NCBI GenBank assembly: GCA_015680905.1
Contig: CM027378.1
Coordinates: 38,537,001 to 38,601,000, forward strand
Origin: Coptis chinensis
Lineage: Eukaryota > Streptophyta > Magnoliopsida > Ranunculales > Ranunculaceae
Direction: 5' to 3'
Length of the DNA stretch: 64,000 bases
Shown in pieces: positions 23,222-39,400 of the stretch. The notes below the pieces were generated by a model. That model made no database searches. It was not told the origin of the DNA and saw only the letters and a program-made list of their open reading frames with translations. Each line of letters begins with the position of its first letter. Positions within the stretch are counted from its first letter, which is position 1. The position numbers and the translations under genes are program-made.

Positions 23222-26200
23222 TGTCACACCCCAAATTTTAAAAATTAAAACCGATATTCAATCATCCGAAACCCAGTGGTGAAACAAAACCCACTAACAT
23301 ATTATCAACCACAATATTTAAAATCTAAGATCAAATTAAACCGAAAGAACAACGCTTCATTTACAAATAAAATTTTTTTTCTAACCAACTCTATTACCTT
23401 TGTTTCAATTCAAAACTATACACTTTCGAAAAAACTTAAACCGTAAGACTCCAAGAGCAAATCCAAGTCACGGTCTTCATCCATCGACTCCACCATCTAT
23501 GTTTCCAAGAACACACCCACGTTGCAAAACAAAGCAAACATGGGTCGACAAATTGAATTTCTTTGGTATGAGTAGACTAACAACAAAATATATATAATAA
23601 TCTTTCAAATGAATAATATAACATTACAAACAATTTCAACTTGGAAGACAATATAGTTCCGTTTTCCAAAAACGGCGTGTAGTTTCTTCCCAAGTAAGAT
23701 TTCACCCCTAACATACAAATTCCAAGAATCTCATATAATAGTACTCGTCATTCCCACTTTCCAAAATAACTCACAATACAATACCACTTACATTTCATTT
23801 ATTAACTGCACCTATGATAACCTAATTAAATATGAGTTTGGTATACCTTACCTTTAAGCCAACACGTCGTCTTAGGGTAGGATATTTACGTCCCTGCAGA
23901 AAAGATTAATAGATCCTACCCTCCTGCAAAACAGAGTTAGACATCACAATAAATTGATTTATCTCAGCCAGTCAAAATTTCATTCATGACCACACCTCCT
24001 TTAAGACATTTAAGTCTAATTGATATAACTGGTTCGTCTCCAAGATATTCGGGAATACCACTTATCATAATACCTATGTTAAGGGTAGTCATTCATATGA
24101 CATCATTACGTCATAAAGTTTCTGCGTGCATAATCATAGATCTCAGACTATCACAAGTCATTAATAGTTTCGTAATAACATATCAAGTTATAGTCATTTC
24201 ACAGTCACATAGAAATTACAATCATTTACTAATATTATTCACCATCACACACTTCATATCCATAACATCACACAATTCATATACTTTTACTTTAGTATCA
24301 CTCGCCTACTTATGAGAACGAGAAAAAAGTCACAACCAAGGAGTACATTCATCCCTTGTGAGTATCAACTCATACAAACCACGTAAACATTTATCATAAG
24401 AAATCATATACATCATATGCAATATACTCCATCACACGTAAAATCAATATTTTACTTTGCTTATTACTTATCTCGTTGACTCATTTATTCAAAAGACACA
24501 TCCAACCTTTAGTTCCTACTCCACGATTTTGCACACTACACACATTTGCCAAATCACACATATCCGTATCTCACTCACACACCGAAAGTACCACTACAAG
24601 ACATCGCCCCAAGGGATATCGCCTCCGTGAAACATACTTTCATCTTGTAAACTCAGAACTTGTGAGTCACGACCATCTCTGGGCTTTCCATACACATAAT
24701 CACAAAGCCTCTTTTGGGCATAACAAAATATCAGGTCATTCATGGCACATTCAATGAATACCTTGGGTCATTCCCGCCACATTCAAGGAATACCCATCAT
24801 AACACTAACGGGCCATTCATGGCACATTCAATAAATGCCCTGAGTCATTCCCGCCACATTCAAGGAATACCCAAACCTACATTCCCGTACATTCAAGGAA
24901 TACGACCAACCCGCAAGGCGAATACCTTAGTTCCTCTCTAGGGTAGTCCAAACTATTGGGTCATTCATGGCACATTCAATGAATACCCGGGTCATTCATG
25001 GCACATTCAATGAATACCCATCTATCACATGACATCACAAGTCATAATATCTCATTACTAAATCCTGAGGCGTGGAGAGTTCTAAAGATGTGGGCGACAC
25101 ATTAAAACATTATTATCACTTATAATTATACTAGCATTACTCATGTCAAAATAGACCACACATGCAAAGAGTCACTTTCGCGCGTCAAGGCAAATCAAGC
25201 ACTTAAATATCATTAAATGTAAACAGACTTATAATCAAACAAATACAATTTATCTAACCATACTCATATATACAATATCGTAAACAAATAGTTCATTAGC
25301 CCAAATTCAAGTCCACACACACTAATGTCTAAAACATATCCACATATACTAAAGTCTATATTCATATACAACTTCTATCTCCCACATATATATTTATGTA
25401 GTCTCAAAACAACAGTAATTTCTAACATAATCACATAGTTATCACACAAACTAATATATATATTATAGATATAGTGTAGTGGTCGTGACTTTTGCTCAAA
25501 GTCGCCTAATGATCCAAATCTTTCAAGATTGGAATCAAGCCTTCGTAGTTCTTATTAGCCACATAATCAATGCTAAGGTTTTTTTCCTACATTCATCCAA
25601 ATGACATGTAACTTAATTATTTAGAAACTAAGGTATTTAGATATACTTTTTCATGTAGAACTCGAAGTCCCAACCTTAGCCCATCTAAAAGAAAAATTTA
25701 GGTTGAAAACGGTCAAAATCCTAATTTCAAAGAAATGGATTTTCGCCGGGATATCTTTCAAATGGAACAACTCTTTTCCACGTGTATCCAAAACGATCAA
25801 GCTTTTTTGTGTTAAAAAAGCCGACGCCATTTAACTTACTTTCTCTTGTTTAACAAAAATACCCAATCATTAAGGTCAAATCTTTCTTAGATAAATGACA
25901 ACCAAAGTTATACAATATCCGACGAAGATTTTATTACTATATATATATCCATATAAACAAACATATAAAAAACTGGAAAAGTCAACATTCACAAATAACG
26001 GGCCAAAGTCAACGGTCAACATTCAAAGTCAACAGTCAACGGTCAAAGGTCAACACCTCATGGTCAAGGTCAAACTCAACATGTCATGGTCAAAGTCAAA
26101 CTGACAAAGTCAAACTGTCCAAGTCAAAGTCAAAGGTGAAAGTCAAGATCCATGGTCAAAGGTCAAAGTCAACGGTCAAACTGTCCTTGTCAAAGTCAAA

Positions 26201-28124
26201 CTGTCAAAGTCAAAGGTGAAAGTCAACATTCACAGTCAATAAATGCCCACCTAACCTATGACATCAACAGTCATAAAACTTAATTCCAAAACTTTAGACG
26301 TGGAGAGTTCTAAAAGAGTGCGGTAACTTTATTTACGCATTATTGAACTTTATTTTATATATCATTTCAGAGAACGAATGAGTATCTTGATTCCTGTAAT
26401 TTTTATTTACGCGTTATTAATTTCAGGGATGTCTTAGTGTCATAACGTTGCATATCATAAAATACTGCAAAATCACATAGTAGTTAATACACATACACAC
26501 GTATATATAGAGGTCTTAGCCAGAAATCAAACACGTTAATAGTCCTAGACTTATCCTATTAGACCGAATTATAATTTTAGGAAAAAGTCAAATTTTGGGT
26601 CAATCCTGGTCAAAGTCAACTCTGGTCAACAGTCGACATTGGTCAACCCGACCTAAACTCCAAAACCCAAAAGCCCAAATCCTAAGGCCCATATTCTAAT
26701 CTTAAAGTCAAAATTGAAATCCAAAAACCACTCAAGCCCACTTTACGAAGCCGCCCTAAGCCCAATCTAAACTTACTGTTCATAAATTATAACTTGACCC
26801 ATTTGGATTTATAAAACCCCACACAATAAAAGAAAACCGCCCATGTAAGCAAAATTAGAACGCCCCAACAAAATAGAACCGACCCAACTAAAACCAAAAC
26901 GGGGCCCAAACCAAATAGAATTCGCCCAAGGCCCAACCGAAAATAGAGTTGCATTGGTGAGATGGGGGACCTTTGGATCCAAATCGCAGTCATCCCTCCC
27001 ACACCATCCCGGTTCGGTTTTCACCACCACCATCCTCCAAACCTAACCAAAATTACTCCCCATCAAAACCAACAACATTTAATAAACGCAAAATCCACAA
27101 ATCATTCACTATGTATTCTTCATCAAACTAGATCTCAATTTCGGTCGCCATTATTGGCTTCTCCGAGCTCCACTCGGCGACCCTCATCACTCCACCGATA
27201 TCACCACAATCAATCCTAAATAAACCAACACGATCCATCAAAAACAGTTCAATTATTATCGAGGAATGGGCGTGCCGCCATTAATGGTGGCGGGAGCTTT
27301 CCACAAAGACTCACCTACCCTCCCCACTAATCTACACTCAATCCCTCGCGACAATCAATTCAAGATACAACCCAAAACAACCACCATCCACATTTGATCG
27401 AACCCTTCCTCCACATTAGATGGCGCCGCCATTGTTATTTACTCGCTCTGAGCTTGAGCAAATTTCATCCCATCACCGACCACCAACCTCCAAGATTTAA
27501 ACCCCCCGACATCAATCCACAAATTTCCAGCGGTTCAACAGAGAAACAAAGAAAAGTGACGAGTCCTTGTTGCCGGACTCATGCGGACGCTTATCGATTA
27601 ATGAAGCTTCGAGCTTGAAGCTTTTAAGTTTGAGTTTCAAAACCACCACCAAACCGAAGTTTAAACGAAACCCAAGCCGACCTCTTTTCTAACAGTTCAA
27701 CAGCGGTTTAATCACAAAACGAAATTTAAATAAGGTTTAATAAAACAAATGGCACGAAGTCCAACACAACAAGATAATGAGCGATATCAATATACACGAG
27801 AAAACCATACGTTGGTGAAATAGCAAAGCAAAATAGCTACTCACTCAGATGAACAACTCGACGATTTAATCCTCCTAGCCCGATTCGTCGGCCCAATGCT
27901 CCAAACAAACGGTTTCCATTTTTCCATTTTTAATATATTATATTATCTTTCAACCCTATTTTCTAGAAAAAGTGTTTATATACTTGGGTCCGAAACCCAA
28001 GCCCAACACAGACTCGGGCCCAAAACTAGGCCCACGTATCCCGAGTCCAATCCGACGAATTTTAAATAAATAATTTAATTAATTAATAAATATAAAAATA
28101 CGTATAAAAACACGGGGTGTTATA
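23222..28124 (-). repeat. Array LTR copy 2
   Basis: 4903 bp, same termini as copy 1. TATA box 27982-27976, TTGAC cluster 25981-26240, minisatellite 24734-25020. Non-coding. Confidence 0.85.
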
Positions 28125-28622
28125 ATATACACACCTTAAAAGGATCTCGTCCCGAGATTCAAGGTAGAGAGTAGATCAACCAAGCAAACACTACGCCAAA
28201 CAATAAATCTTCAAAAGCTCTAAAGTTAATGGATTATATCCCAACCACTAAGCTTCAAGAAATAATCTAAAACATGCCATCAAAATTAATTAAACATGTT
28301 ATTTATAGCTTGCACCCAAAGGTCATTGTAAACAAATATAAAAAAAATATAAGTGTATACCCCAAGTATACACACCTTAAAAGGAATACACGTATACAAT
28401 ATCGTATAATCTTACATGTAGACATACGTAGATACAAACCACATAATGAGATGCACCACCCTTTAAAACAATGTATAAAACCAAAATCCAAAATGAGAAC
28501 AAAACAAACATGAAAACAACATCGAAACTTAACACAAAAAAATACTCTTACCACCCATTACCACAATCCGAGGATCACCTAGACCTTCTCATTCTAGGCT
28601 AACCTAAGCTCTGATACCAAAA
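28125..28622 (-). mobile_element. Array internal segment 2
   Basis: 498 bp. Intact primer-binding site TGGTATCAGAGC (complement of 28608-28619), matching the 3' end of initiator methionine tRNA, three bases from the LTR end at 28623. The chromovirus-like pre-LTR signature is at the left end. Non-coding. Confidence 0.85.
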
Positions 28623-31600
28623 TGTCACACCCCAAATTTCCAGAAAAATTAAAACTGATATTCAATCATCTGGAAACCCAGGGTGAAACAAAACCCACTA
28701 ACATATTATCAACCACAATATTTAAAATCTAAGATCAAATTAAAACTGAAAGAACAACGCTTCATTTACAAATAAAATTTTTTCTAACCAACTCTATTAC
28801 CTTTGTTTCAATTCAAAACTATACACTTCAAAAAAACTTAAACCGTAAGACTCCAAGAGCAAATCCAAGTCACGTGTCTTCATCCACCGACTCCACCATC
28901 TATGTTTCCAAGAACACACCCACGTTGCAAAACAAAGCAAACATGGGTCAGCAAATTGAATTTGCTGGTATGAGTAGACTAACAACAAAATATATATAAT
29001 AATCTTTCAAATGAATAATATAACATTACAAACAATTTCAACTTGGAAGACAATATAGTTCCGTTTTTCCAAAAAGCGGTGTAGTTTCTTCCCAAGTAAG
29101 ATTTCACCCCTAACATACAAATTCCAAGAATCTCATATAATAGTACTTTCGTCATTCCCACTTTCCAAAATAACTCACAATACAATACCACTTACATTTC
29201 ATTTATTAACCTGCACCTATGATAACCTAATTAAATATGAGTTTGGTATACCTTACCTTTAAGCCAACACGCCGCCTTAGGGTAGGATATTTACGCCCCT
29301 TGAGAAAAGATTAATAGATCCTACCCTCCCAGAAAACAGAGTTAGACATCACAATAAATTGATTTATCTCACCAAAATTTCATTCATGACCACACCTCCT
29401 TTAAGACATTTAAGTCTAATTGATATAACTGGTTCGTCCAAGATATAGGGGAATACCACTTATCATAATACCTATGTTAAGGGTAGTCATTCATATGACA
29501 TCATTACGTCATAAAGTTTTCAAGTGCATAATCATAGATCTCGGACTATCACAAGTCATTAATAGTTTCAGTAATAACATATCAAGTTATAGTCATTTCC
29601 GCAGTCACATAGAAATTACAATCATTTACTAATATTATTTCGTCACACTTCATATCCATAACATCACACAATTCATATACTTTTACTTTAGTATATCACT
29701 CGCCTACTTATGAGAACGAGGAAAAGTCACAACCAAGGAGTACATTCATCCCTTGTGAGTATCAACTCATACAAACCACGTAAACATTTATCATAAGAAA
29801 TCATATACATCATATGCAATAACTCCATCACACGTAAAATCAATATTTTACTTTGCTTATTACTTATCTCGTTGACTCATTTATTCAAAGACCACCAACC
29901 TTTAGTTCCTACTCCACGATTTGCACTACACACATTTGCCAAATCACACATATCCGTCGCTTCACTCACACCGAAAGTACCACTACAAGACATACGCCCC
30001 AAGGGATATCGCCTCCGTGAAACATACTTTCATCTTGTAAACTCGAACTTGTGAGTCATGACCATCTCTCGGGCTTTCCATACACATAATCACAAAGCCT
30101 CTTTTGGGCATAACAAAATATCAGGTCATTCATGGCACATTCAATGAATACCTTGGGTCATTCCCGCCACATTCAAGGAATACCCATCATAACACTAACG
30201 GGCCATTCATGGCACATTCAATAAATGCCCTGAGTCATTCCCGCCACATTCAAGGAATACCCAAACCTACATTCCCGTGACATTCAAGGAATACGACCAA
30301 CCCGGCAAAGGCTTAATACCTTAGTTCCTCTCTAGGGTAGTCCAAACTATTGGGTCATTCATGGCACATTCAATGAATACCCGGGTCATTCATGGCACAT
30401 TCAATGAATACCCATCTATCACATGACATCACAAGTCATAATATCTCATTACTAAATCCTGAGGCGTGGAGTTCTAAAGATGTGGGCTTACACATTAAAA
30501 CATTATTATCACTTATAATTATACTAGCATTACTCATGTCAAAATAGACCACACATGCAAAAAGAGTCACTTTCGTCACAAGGCAAATCAAGCACTTAAA
30601 TATCATTAAATGTAAAGCGGACTTATAATCAAACAAATACAATTTATCTAACCATACTCATATATACAATATCGTAAACAAATAGTTCATTAGCCCAAAT
30701 TCAAGTCCACACACACTAATGTCTAAAACATATCCACATATACTAAAGTCTATATTCATATACAACTTCTATCTCCCACATATATATTTATGTAGTCTCA
30801 AAACAACAAGTAATTTCTAACATAATCACATAGTTATCACACAAACTAATATATATATTATAGATATAGTGTAGTGGGTGCACTTTTGCTCAAAGTCGCC
30901 ACGATCCAAATCTTTCAAGATTGGAATCAAGCCTTCAGTAGTTCTTATTAGCCACATAATCAATGCTAAGGTTTTTTCCTACATTCATCCAAATGACATG
31001 TAACTTAATTATTTAGAAACTAAGGTATTTAGATATACTTTTTTCATGTAGAACTTCGAAGTCCCAACCTTAGCCCATCTAAAAGAAAATTTAGGTTGAA
31101 AACGGTCAAAAAATCCTAATTTCAAAGAAATTGGATTTCGGACGGGATATCTTTCAAATGGAACAACTCTTTCCATTGGGTATCCAAACGATGAAGCTTT
31201 TTGTGTTGCAAAGCTAATTTTACACATAACTTACTTTCTCTTGTTTAACAAAAATACCCAATCATTAAGGTCAAATCTTTCTTAGATAAATGACAACCAA
31301 AGTTATACAATATCCGACAGTATTTTATTACTATATATATATCCATATAAACAAACATATGAAAAACTGGAAAAGTCAACATTCACAGTCAACGGTCAAA
31401 GTCAACGGTCAACATTCAAAGTCAACAGTCAACGGTCAAAGGTCAACACCTCATGGTCAAGGTCAAACTCAACATGTCATGGTCAAAGTCAAACTGACAA
31501 AGTCAAACTGTCCAAGTCAAAGTCAAAGGTGAAAGTCAACCGTCCATGGTCAAAGGTCAAAGTCGGCGGTCAAACCGTGTCTTGTCAAAGTCAAAACAAT

Positions 31601-33500
31601 CAAAGTCAAAGGTGAAAGTCAACATTCACAGTCAATAAATGCCCACCTAACCTATGACATCAACAGTCATAAAACTTAATTCCAAAACTTTAGACGTGGA
31701 GAGTTCTAAAAGAGTGCGGTAACTTTATTTACGCATTATTGAACTTTATTTTATATATCATTTCGAGAACGAATGAGTATCTTGATTCCTGTATTTTTTA
31801 TTTACGCGTTATTAATTTCAGGGATGTCTTAGTGTCATAACGTTGCATATCATAAAATACTGCAAAATCACATAGTAGTTAATACACATACACACGTATA
31901 TATAGAGGTCTTAGCCAGAAATCAAACACGTTAATAGTCCTAGACTTATCCTATTAGACCGAATTATAATTTTAGGAAAAGTCAAATTTTGGGTCAATCC
32001 CGGTCAAAGTCAACTCGTCAATAAATGCATTGGTCAACCCGACCTAAACTCCAAAACCCAAAAGCCCAAATCCTAAGGCCCATATTCTAATCTTAAAGTC
32101 AAAATTGAAATCCAAAAACCACTCAAGCCCACTTACCTGAGTCGGCCCAAGCCCAATCTAAACTTATCGTTCATAAAATTATAACTGACCCATTTGGATT
32201 TATAAAACCAAGCCCACACAATAAAAGAAAACCGCCCATGTAAGCAAAATTAGAAGCCCCCAACAAAATAGAACCGAACCCAACTAAAACCAAAACCGGG
32301 CCAAAACAAATAGAATTCGCCCAAGGCCCAACCGAAATAGAGTTGCATTGGTGAGATGATGGGGAGCGATGGATCCAAATCGCGATCATCCCTCCACTAC
32401 ACCACCGGTTTCCACACCACCATCCTCCAAACCTAACCAAAATTACTCCCCATCAAAACCAACAACATTTAATAAACGCGAAAATCCACAAATCATTCAC
32501 TATGTATTCTTCATCAAACTAGATCTCAATTTCGAACGCCATTATTGCTTTCTCGAGAAGCTCCACTCGACAGCCCCTCATCACTCCACCCGATATCACC
32601 ACAATCAATCCTAAATAAACCAACACGATCCATCCAAAAACGAGTTCAATTATTATCGAGGAATGGGCGTGCCGCCATTAATGGCTGGGGGGAGCTTTCC
32701 ACAAAGACTCCACGCCCTCCCCACTAATCTACACTCAATCCACCGCGACAATCAATTCAAGATACAACAAAAAACAACCACCATCCACATTTGATCGAAC
32801 CCTTCCTCCACATTAGATGGCGCGCCATTGTTATGCTTCTGAGCTTGAGCTTGAATTTCATCCCATCACCGACCACCAACCTCCGATTTTAACCCCCGAC
32901 ATCAATCCACAAATTTCCAACGGTTCAACAGAGAAACAAAGAAAAGTGACGAGTCCTTGCTTCTTTGGACTCATGACGACGCCATTGACGAAGCTCGAAG
33001 CTTGAACGGCTTTAAGTTGAGTTTGAAAACCACGACCAAACCGAAGTTTAAACGAAACCCAAGCCGACCTCTTTTCTAACAGCGGTTTAATCACAAACCA
33101 AATTTAAATAAGGTTTAATAAAACAAATGGCACGAAGTCCAACACAACAAAATATAATGAATAAAAGATCAATACACGAGAAAACCATACGCGGTGAAAT
33201 AGCAAAATAGCTACTCACTGTATGATGAACTTTCGACGAATCCTCCTAGCCGATTCGTCGGGCCCAATGCTCCAAACAAACCCGGTTTCTCTCTGCCTCC
33301 ATTTTTAATATATTATATTATCTTCTGAACCCTATTTTCTAGAAAAAGTGTTTATATACTTGGGTCCGAAACCCAAGCCCAACACAGACTCGGGCCCAAA
33401 ACTAGGCCCACGTATCCCGAGTCCAATCCGACGAATTTTAAATAAATAATTTAATTAATTAATAAATATAAAAATACGTATAAAAACACGGGGTGTTATA
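28623..33500 (-). repeat. Array LTR copy 3
   Basis: 4878 bp. TATA box 33358-33352, TTGAC cluster 31375-31636, minisatellite 30124-30413. In its TTGAC cluster, 'gtcggcggtcaaaccgtgtc' replaces the phrase of copy 1, a short CG-rich local difference. Confidence 0.85.
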
Positions 33501-33998
33501 ATATACACACCTTAAAAGGATCTCGTCCCGAGATTCAAGGTAGAGAGTAGATCAACCAAGCAAACACTACGCCAAACAATAAATCTTCAAAAGCTCTAAA
33601 GTTAATGGATTATATCCCAACCACTAAGCTTCAAGAAATAATCTAAAACATGCCATCAAAATTAATTAAACATGTTATTTATAGCTTGCACCCAAAGGTC
33701 ATTGTAAACAAATATAAAAAAAATATAAGTGTATACCCCAAGTATACACACCTTAAAAGGAATACACGTATACAATATCGTATAATCTTACATGTAGACA
33801 TACGTAGATACAAACCACATAATGAGATGCACCACCCTTTAAAACAATGTATAAAACCAAAATCCAAAATGAGAACAAAACAAACATGAAAACAACATCG
33901 AAACTTAACACAAAAAAATACTCTTACCACCCATTACCACAATCCGAGGATCACCTAGACCTTCTCATTCTAGGCTAACCTAAGCTCTGATACCAAAA
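33501..33998 (-). mobile_element. Array internal segment 3
   Basis: 498 bp. Primer site TGGTATCAGAGC at 33984-33995 (complement). By eye it is almost identical to internal segment 2. Confidence 0.85.
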
Positions 33999-36900
33999 TG
34001 TCACACCCCAAATTTCCAGAAAAATTAAAACTGATATTCAATCATCTGGAAACCCAGGGTGAAACAAAACCCACTAACATATTATCAACCACAATATTTA
34101 AAATCTAAGATCAAATTAAAACTGAAAGAACAACGCTTCATTTACAAATAAAATTTTTTCTAACCAACTCTATTACCTTTGTTTCAATTCAAAACTATAC
34201 ACTTTCGAAAAACTTAAACCAGAAGACTCCAAGAGCAAATCCAAGTCACGTGTCTTCATCCATCGTGACTCCACCATCTATGTTTCCAAGAACACACCCA
34301 CGTTGCAAAACAAAAAGCAAACATGGGTCAACAAATTGAATTTCTTTGGTATGAGTAGACTAACAACAAAATATATATAATAATCTTTCAAATGAATAAT
34401 ATAACATTACAAACAATTTCAACTTGAAGACAATATAGTTCCGTTTTTTCCAAAACGGCGGTGTAGTTTCTTCCCAAGTAAGATTTCACCCCTAACATAC
34501 AAATTCCAAGAATCTCATATAATAGTACTTTCGTCATTCCCACTTTCCAAAATAACTCACAATACAATACCACTTACATTTCATTTATTAACTGCACCTA
34601 TGATAACCTAATTAAATATGAGTTTGGTATACCTTACCTTTAAGCCAACACGCCGTCTTAGGGTAGGATATTTACGCCCTCGCAGAAAAGATTAATAGAT
34701 CCTACCCTCCGCAAAACAGAGTTAGACATCACAATAAATTGATTTATCTCACCCGGTCAAAATTTCATTCATGACCACACCTCCTTTTAAGACATTTAAG
34801 TCTAATTGATATAACTGGTTCGTCCAAGATATTCGGGAATACCACTTATCATAATACCTATGTTAAGGGTAGTCATTCATATGACATCATTACGTCATAA
34901 AGTTTCTGCGTGCATAATCATAGATCTCAGACTATCACAAGTCATTAATAGTTTCGTAATAACATATCAAGTTATAGTCATTTCACAAACCACATAGAAA
35001 TTACAATCATTTACTAATATTATTCACCGTCACACTTCATATCCATAACATCACACAATTCATATACTTTTACTTTAGTATCACTCGTCTACTTATGAGA
35101 ACGAGGAAAAGTCACAACCAAGGAGTACATTCATCCCTTGTGAGTATCAACTCATACAAACCACGTAAACATTTATCATAAGAAATCATATACATCATAT
35201 GCAATAACTCCATCACACGAAAAATCAATATTTTACTTTGCTTATTACTTATCTTGTTGACTCATTTATTCAAAGACACAGCCCAACCTTTAGTTCCTAC
35301 TCCACGATTTTGCACTACACACATTTGCCAAATCACACATATCCGTCGCCTTTCACTCACACCGAAAGTACCACTACAAGACATACGTCCCAAGCGGGAT
35401 ATCGCCTCCGTGAAACATACTTTCATCTTGTAAACTCGTAACTTGTGAGTCACGGCCCATCTCTCGGGCTTTCCATACACATAATCACAAAGCCTCTCTT
35501 TTGGGCATAACAAAATATCAGGTCATTCATGGCACATTCAATGAATACCTTGGGTCATTCCCGCCACATTCAAGGAATACCCATCATAACACTAACGGGC
35601 CATTCATGGCACATTCAATAAATGCCCTGAGTCATTCCCGCCACATTCAAGGAATACCCAAACCTACATTCCCGTACATTCAAGGAATACGACCAACCCG
35701 CAAGGCGAATACCTTAGTTCCTCTCTAGGGTAGTCCAAACTATTGGGTCATTCATGGCACATTCAATGAATACCCGGGTCATTCATGGCACATTCAATGA
35801 ATACCCATCTATCACATGACATCACAAGTCATAATATCTCATTACTAAATCCTGAGGCGTGGAGAGTTCTAAAGATGTGGGGCTTACACATTAAAACATT
35901 ATTATCACTTATAATTATACTAGCATTACTCATGTCAAAATAGACCACACATGCAAAGAGTCACTTTCAAGGCGTCAAGGCAAATCAAGCACTTAAATAT
36001 CATTAAATGTAAACAGACTTATAATCAAACAAATACAATTTATCTAACCATACTCATATATACAATATCGTAAACAAATAGTTCATTAGCCCAAATTCAA
36101 GTCCACACACACTAATGTCTAAAACATATCCACATATACTAAAGTCTATATTCATATACAACTTCTATCTCCCACATATATATTTATGTAGTCTCAAAAC
36201 AACAGTAATTTCTAACATAATCACATAGTTATCACACAAACTAATATATATATTATAGATATAGTGTAGTGGCTGACTTTTGCTCAAAGTCGCCTTTTCG
36301 TGATCCAAATCTTTCAAGATTGGAATCAAGCCTTCGTAGTTCTTATTAGCCACATAATCAATGCTAAGGTTTTTTTCCTACATTCATCCAAATGACATGT
36401 AACTTAATTATTTAGAAACTAAGGTATTTAGATATACTTTTTTTCATGTAGAACTCGAAGTCCCAACCTTAGCCCATCTAAAAGAAAATTTAGGTTGAAA
36501 ACGGTCAAAATCCTAATTTCAAAGAAATGGATTTCTGACGGGATATCTTTCAAATGGAACAACTCTTTCCACAGGTATCCAAACGCATCGAAGCTTTTTG
36601 TGTTGCAAAGCTGACGCACAGAACTTACTTTCTCTTGTTTAACAAAAATACCCAATCATTAAGGTCAAATCTTTCTTAGATAAATGACAACCAAAGTTAT
36701 ACAATATCCGACAGTATTTTATTACTATATATATATCCATATAAACAAACATATGAAAAACTGGAAAAGTCAACATTCACAGTCAACGGTCAAAGTCAAC
36801 GGTCAACATTCAAAGTCAACAGTCAACGGTCAAAGGTCAACACCTCATGGTCAAGGTCAAACTCAACATGTCATGGTCAAAGTCAAACTGACAAAGTCAA

Positions 36901-38903
36901 ACTGTCCAAGTCAAAGTCAAAGGTGAAAGTCAACCGTCCATGGTCAAAGGTCAAAGTCAACGGTCAAACTGTCCTTGTCAAAGTCAAACTGTCAAAGTCA
37001 AAGGTGAAAGTCAACATTCACAGTCAATAAATGCCCACCTAACCTATGACATCAACAGTCATAAAACTTAATTCCAAAACTTTAGACGTGGAGAGTTCTA
37101 AAAGAGTGCGGTAACTTTATTTTACGATTATTGAACTTTATTTTATATATCATTTCGAGAACGAATGAGTATCTTGATTCTCGTAATTTTTATTTTGGCG
37201 TTATTAATTTAGGGGATGTCTTAGTGTCATAACGTTGCATATCATAAAATACTGCAAAATCACATAGTAGTTAATACACATACACACGTATATATAGAGG
37301 TCTTAGCCAGAAATCAAACACGTTAATAGTCCTAGACTTATCCTATTAGACCGAATTATAATTTTAGGAAAAGTCAAATTTTGGGTCAATCCCGGTCAAA
37401 GTCAACTTCGGTCAAATCGACATTGGTCAACCCGACCTAAACTCCAAAACCCAAAAGCCCAAATCCTAAGGCCCATATTCTAATCTTAAAGTCAAAATTG
37501 AAATCCAAAACCACTCAAGCCCACTTACCTCGAAGTCGCCCAAGCCCAATCTAAACTTACTTGTTCATAAATTATAACTTGACCCATTTGGATTTATAAA
37601 ACCCAGCCCACAATAAAAGAAAACCGCCCATGTAAGCAAAATTAGAACTGCCCCAACAAAATAGAACCGAATCCAACTAAAACCAAAACCGGCCCAAACC
37701 AAATAGAATTCGCCCAAGGCCCAACCGAAATAGAGTCAGATTGGTGAGATGGGGAGCTTTGGATCCAAATCGCGGTCATCCCCCTCCACCACACCCCGTT
37801 CACCACCACCACCCCATCCTCCAAACCTAACCAAAATTACTCCCCATCAAAACCAACAACATTTAATAAACGAAAATCCACAAATCATTCACTATGTATT
37901 CTTCATCAAACTAGATCTCAATTTCGGGAACGCCATTATTGGCTTCTCCGAGCTCCACTCGGCGACCCTCATCACTCCACCGATATCACCACAATCAATC
38001 TAAAAATAAACCAACACGATCCATCCAAAAACGGTTCGAATTATTATCGAGGAATGGGCGTGCGCCATTAATGGTCTGGCTGGGGAGCTTTCACAAAGAC
38101 TCACAACCCCTCCCCACGAATCTACACTCAATCCCTCGCGACAATCAATTCAAGATACAACCCAAAACAACCACCATCCACATTTGATCGAACCCTTCCT
38201 CCACATTAGATGGCGCCGCCATTGTTACTCGCTTCTGAGCTTGAAAAATTTCATCCCATCACCGACCACCAACCTCCAAGATTTAACCCCGACATCAATC
38301 CACAAATTTCCAACAGTTCAACAGAGAAACAAAGAAAAGTGACGAGTCCTTGCTCTTTGGACTCGCGACGCCATTGACGAAGTCAAGCTTGAGCGATTTT
38401 TAAGTTAAGAGTTTTGAAAACCACGACCAAACCGAAGTTTAAACGAAACCCAAGCCGACCTCTTTTTCTAACAGTTCAGCGGTTTAATCACAAATCGAAA
38501 TTTAAATAAGGTTTAATAAAACAAATGGCACGAAGTCCAACACAACAAGATAATGAAGCGATATCAATACACGAGAAAACCATACGCTCGGTGAAATAGC
38601 AAAATAGCTACTCACATCAGATGAATATTTCGACGAATCCTCCTAGCCCGATTCGTTGGCTCTCCAATGCTCCAACAAAACCCGGTTTCTCTCGCCTCCA
38701 TTTTTAATATATTATATTATCTTCTGAACCCTATTTTCTAGAAAAAGTGTTTATATACTTGGGTCCGAAACCCAAGCCCAACACAGACTCGGGCCCAAAA
38801 CCAGGCCCACGTAACCCGAGTCCAATCCGACGAATTTTTAAAATAAACAATTAAATTAATTAATTAAATAGAAAAATACGTATAAAAAACACGGGGTGTT
38901 ATA
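33999..38903 (-). repeat. Array LTR copy 4
   Basis: 4905 bp. TATA box 38757-38751, TTGAC cluster 36769-37028, minisatellite 35521-35806. Its last 80 bases differ slightly from the other copies (AATTAAATTAATTAATTAAATAG region). Confidence 0.85.
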
Positions 38904-39400
38904 ATATACACACCTTAAAAGGATCTCGTCCCGAGATTCAAGGTAGAGAGTAGATCAACCAAGCAAACACTACGCCAAACAATAAATCTTCAAAAGCTCT
39001 AAAGTTAATGGATTATATCCCAACCACTAAGCTTCAAGAAATAATCTAAAACATGCCATCAAAATTAATTAAACATGTTATTTATAGCTTACACCCAAAG
39101 GTCATTGTAAACAAATATAAAAAAATATAAGTGTATACCCCAAGTATACACACCTTAAAAGGAATACACGTATACAATATCGTATAATCTTACATGTAGA
39201 CATACATAGATACAAACCACATAATGAGATGCACCACCCTTTAAAACAATGTATAAGACCAAAATCCAAAATGAGAACAAAACAAACATGAAAACAACAT
39301 TGAAACTTAACACAAAAAATACTCTTACCACCCATTACCATTAATCCGAGGATCACCTAGACCTTCTCATTCTAGGCTAACCTAAGCTCTGATACCAAAA
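38904..39400 (-). mobile_element. Array internal segment 4
   Basis: 497 bp. Primer site TGGTATCAGAGC at 39386-39397 (complement). Carries a few single-base differences (for example 'ttacaccc' near 39089, 'tacatagata' near 39204) that look like ordinary substitutions. Confidence 0.85.
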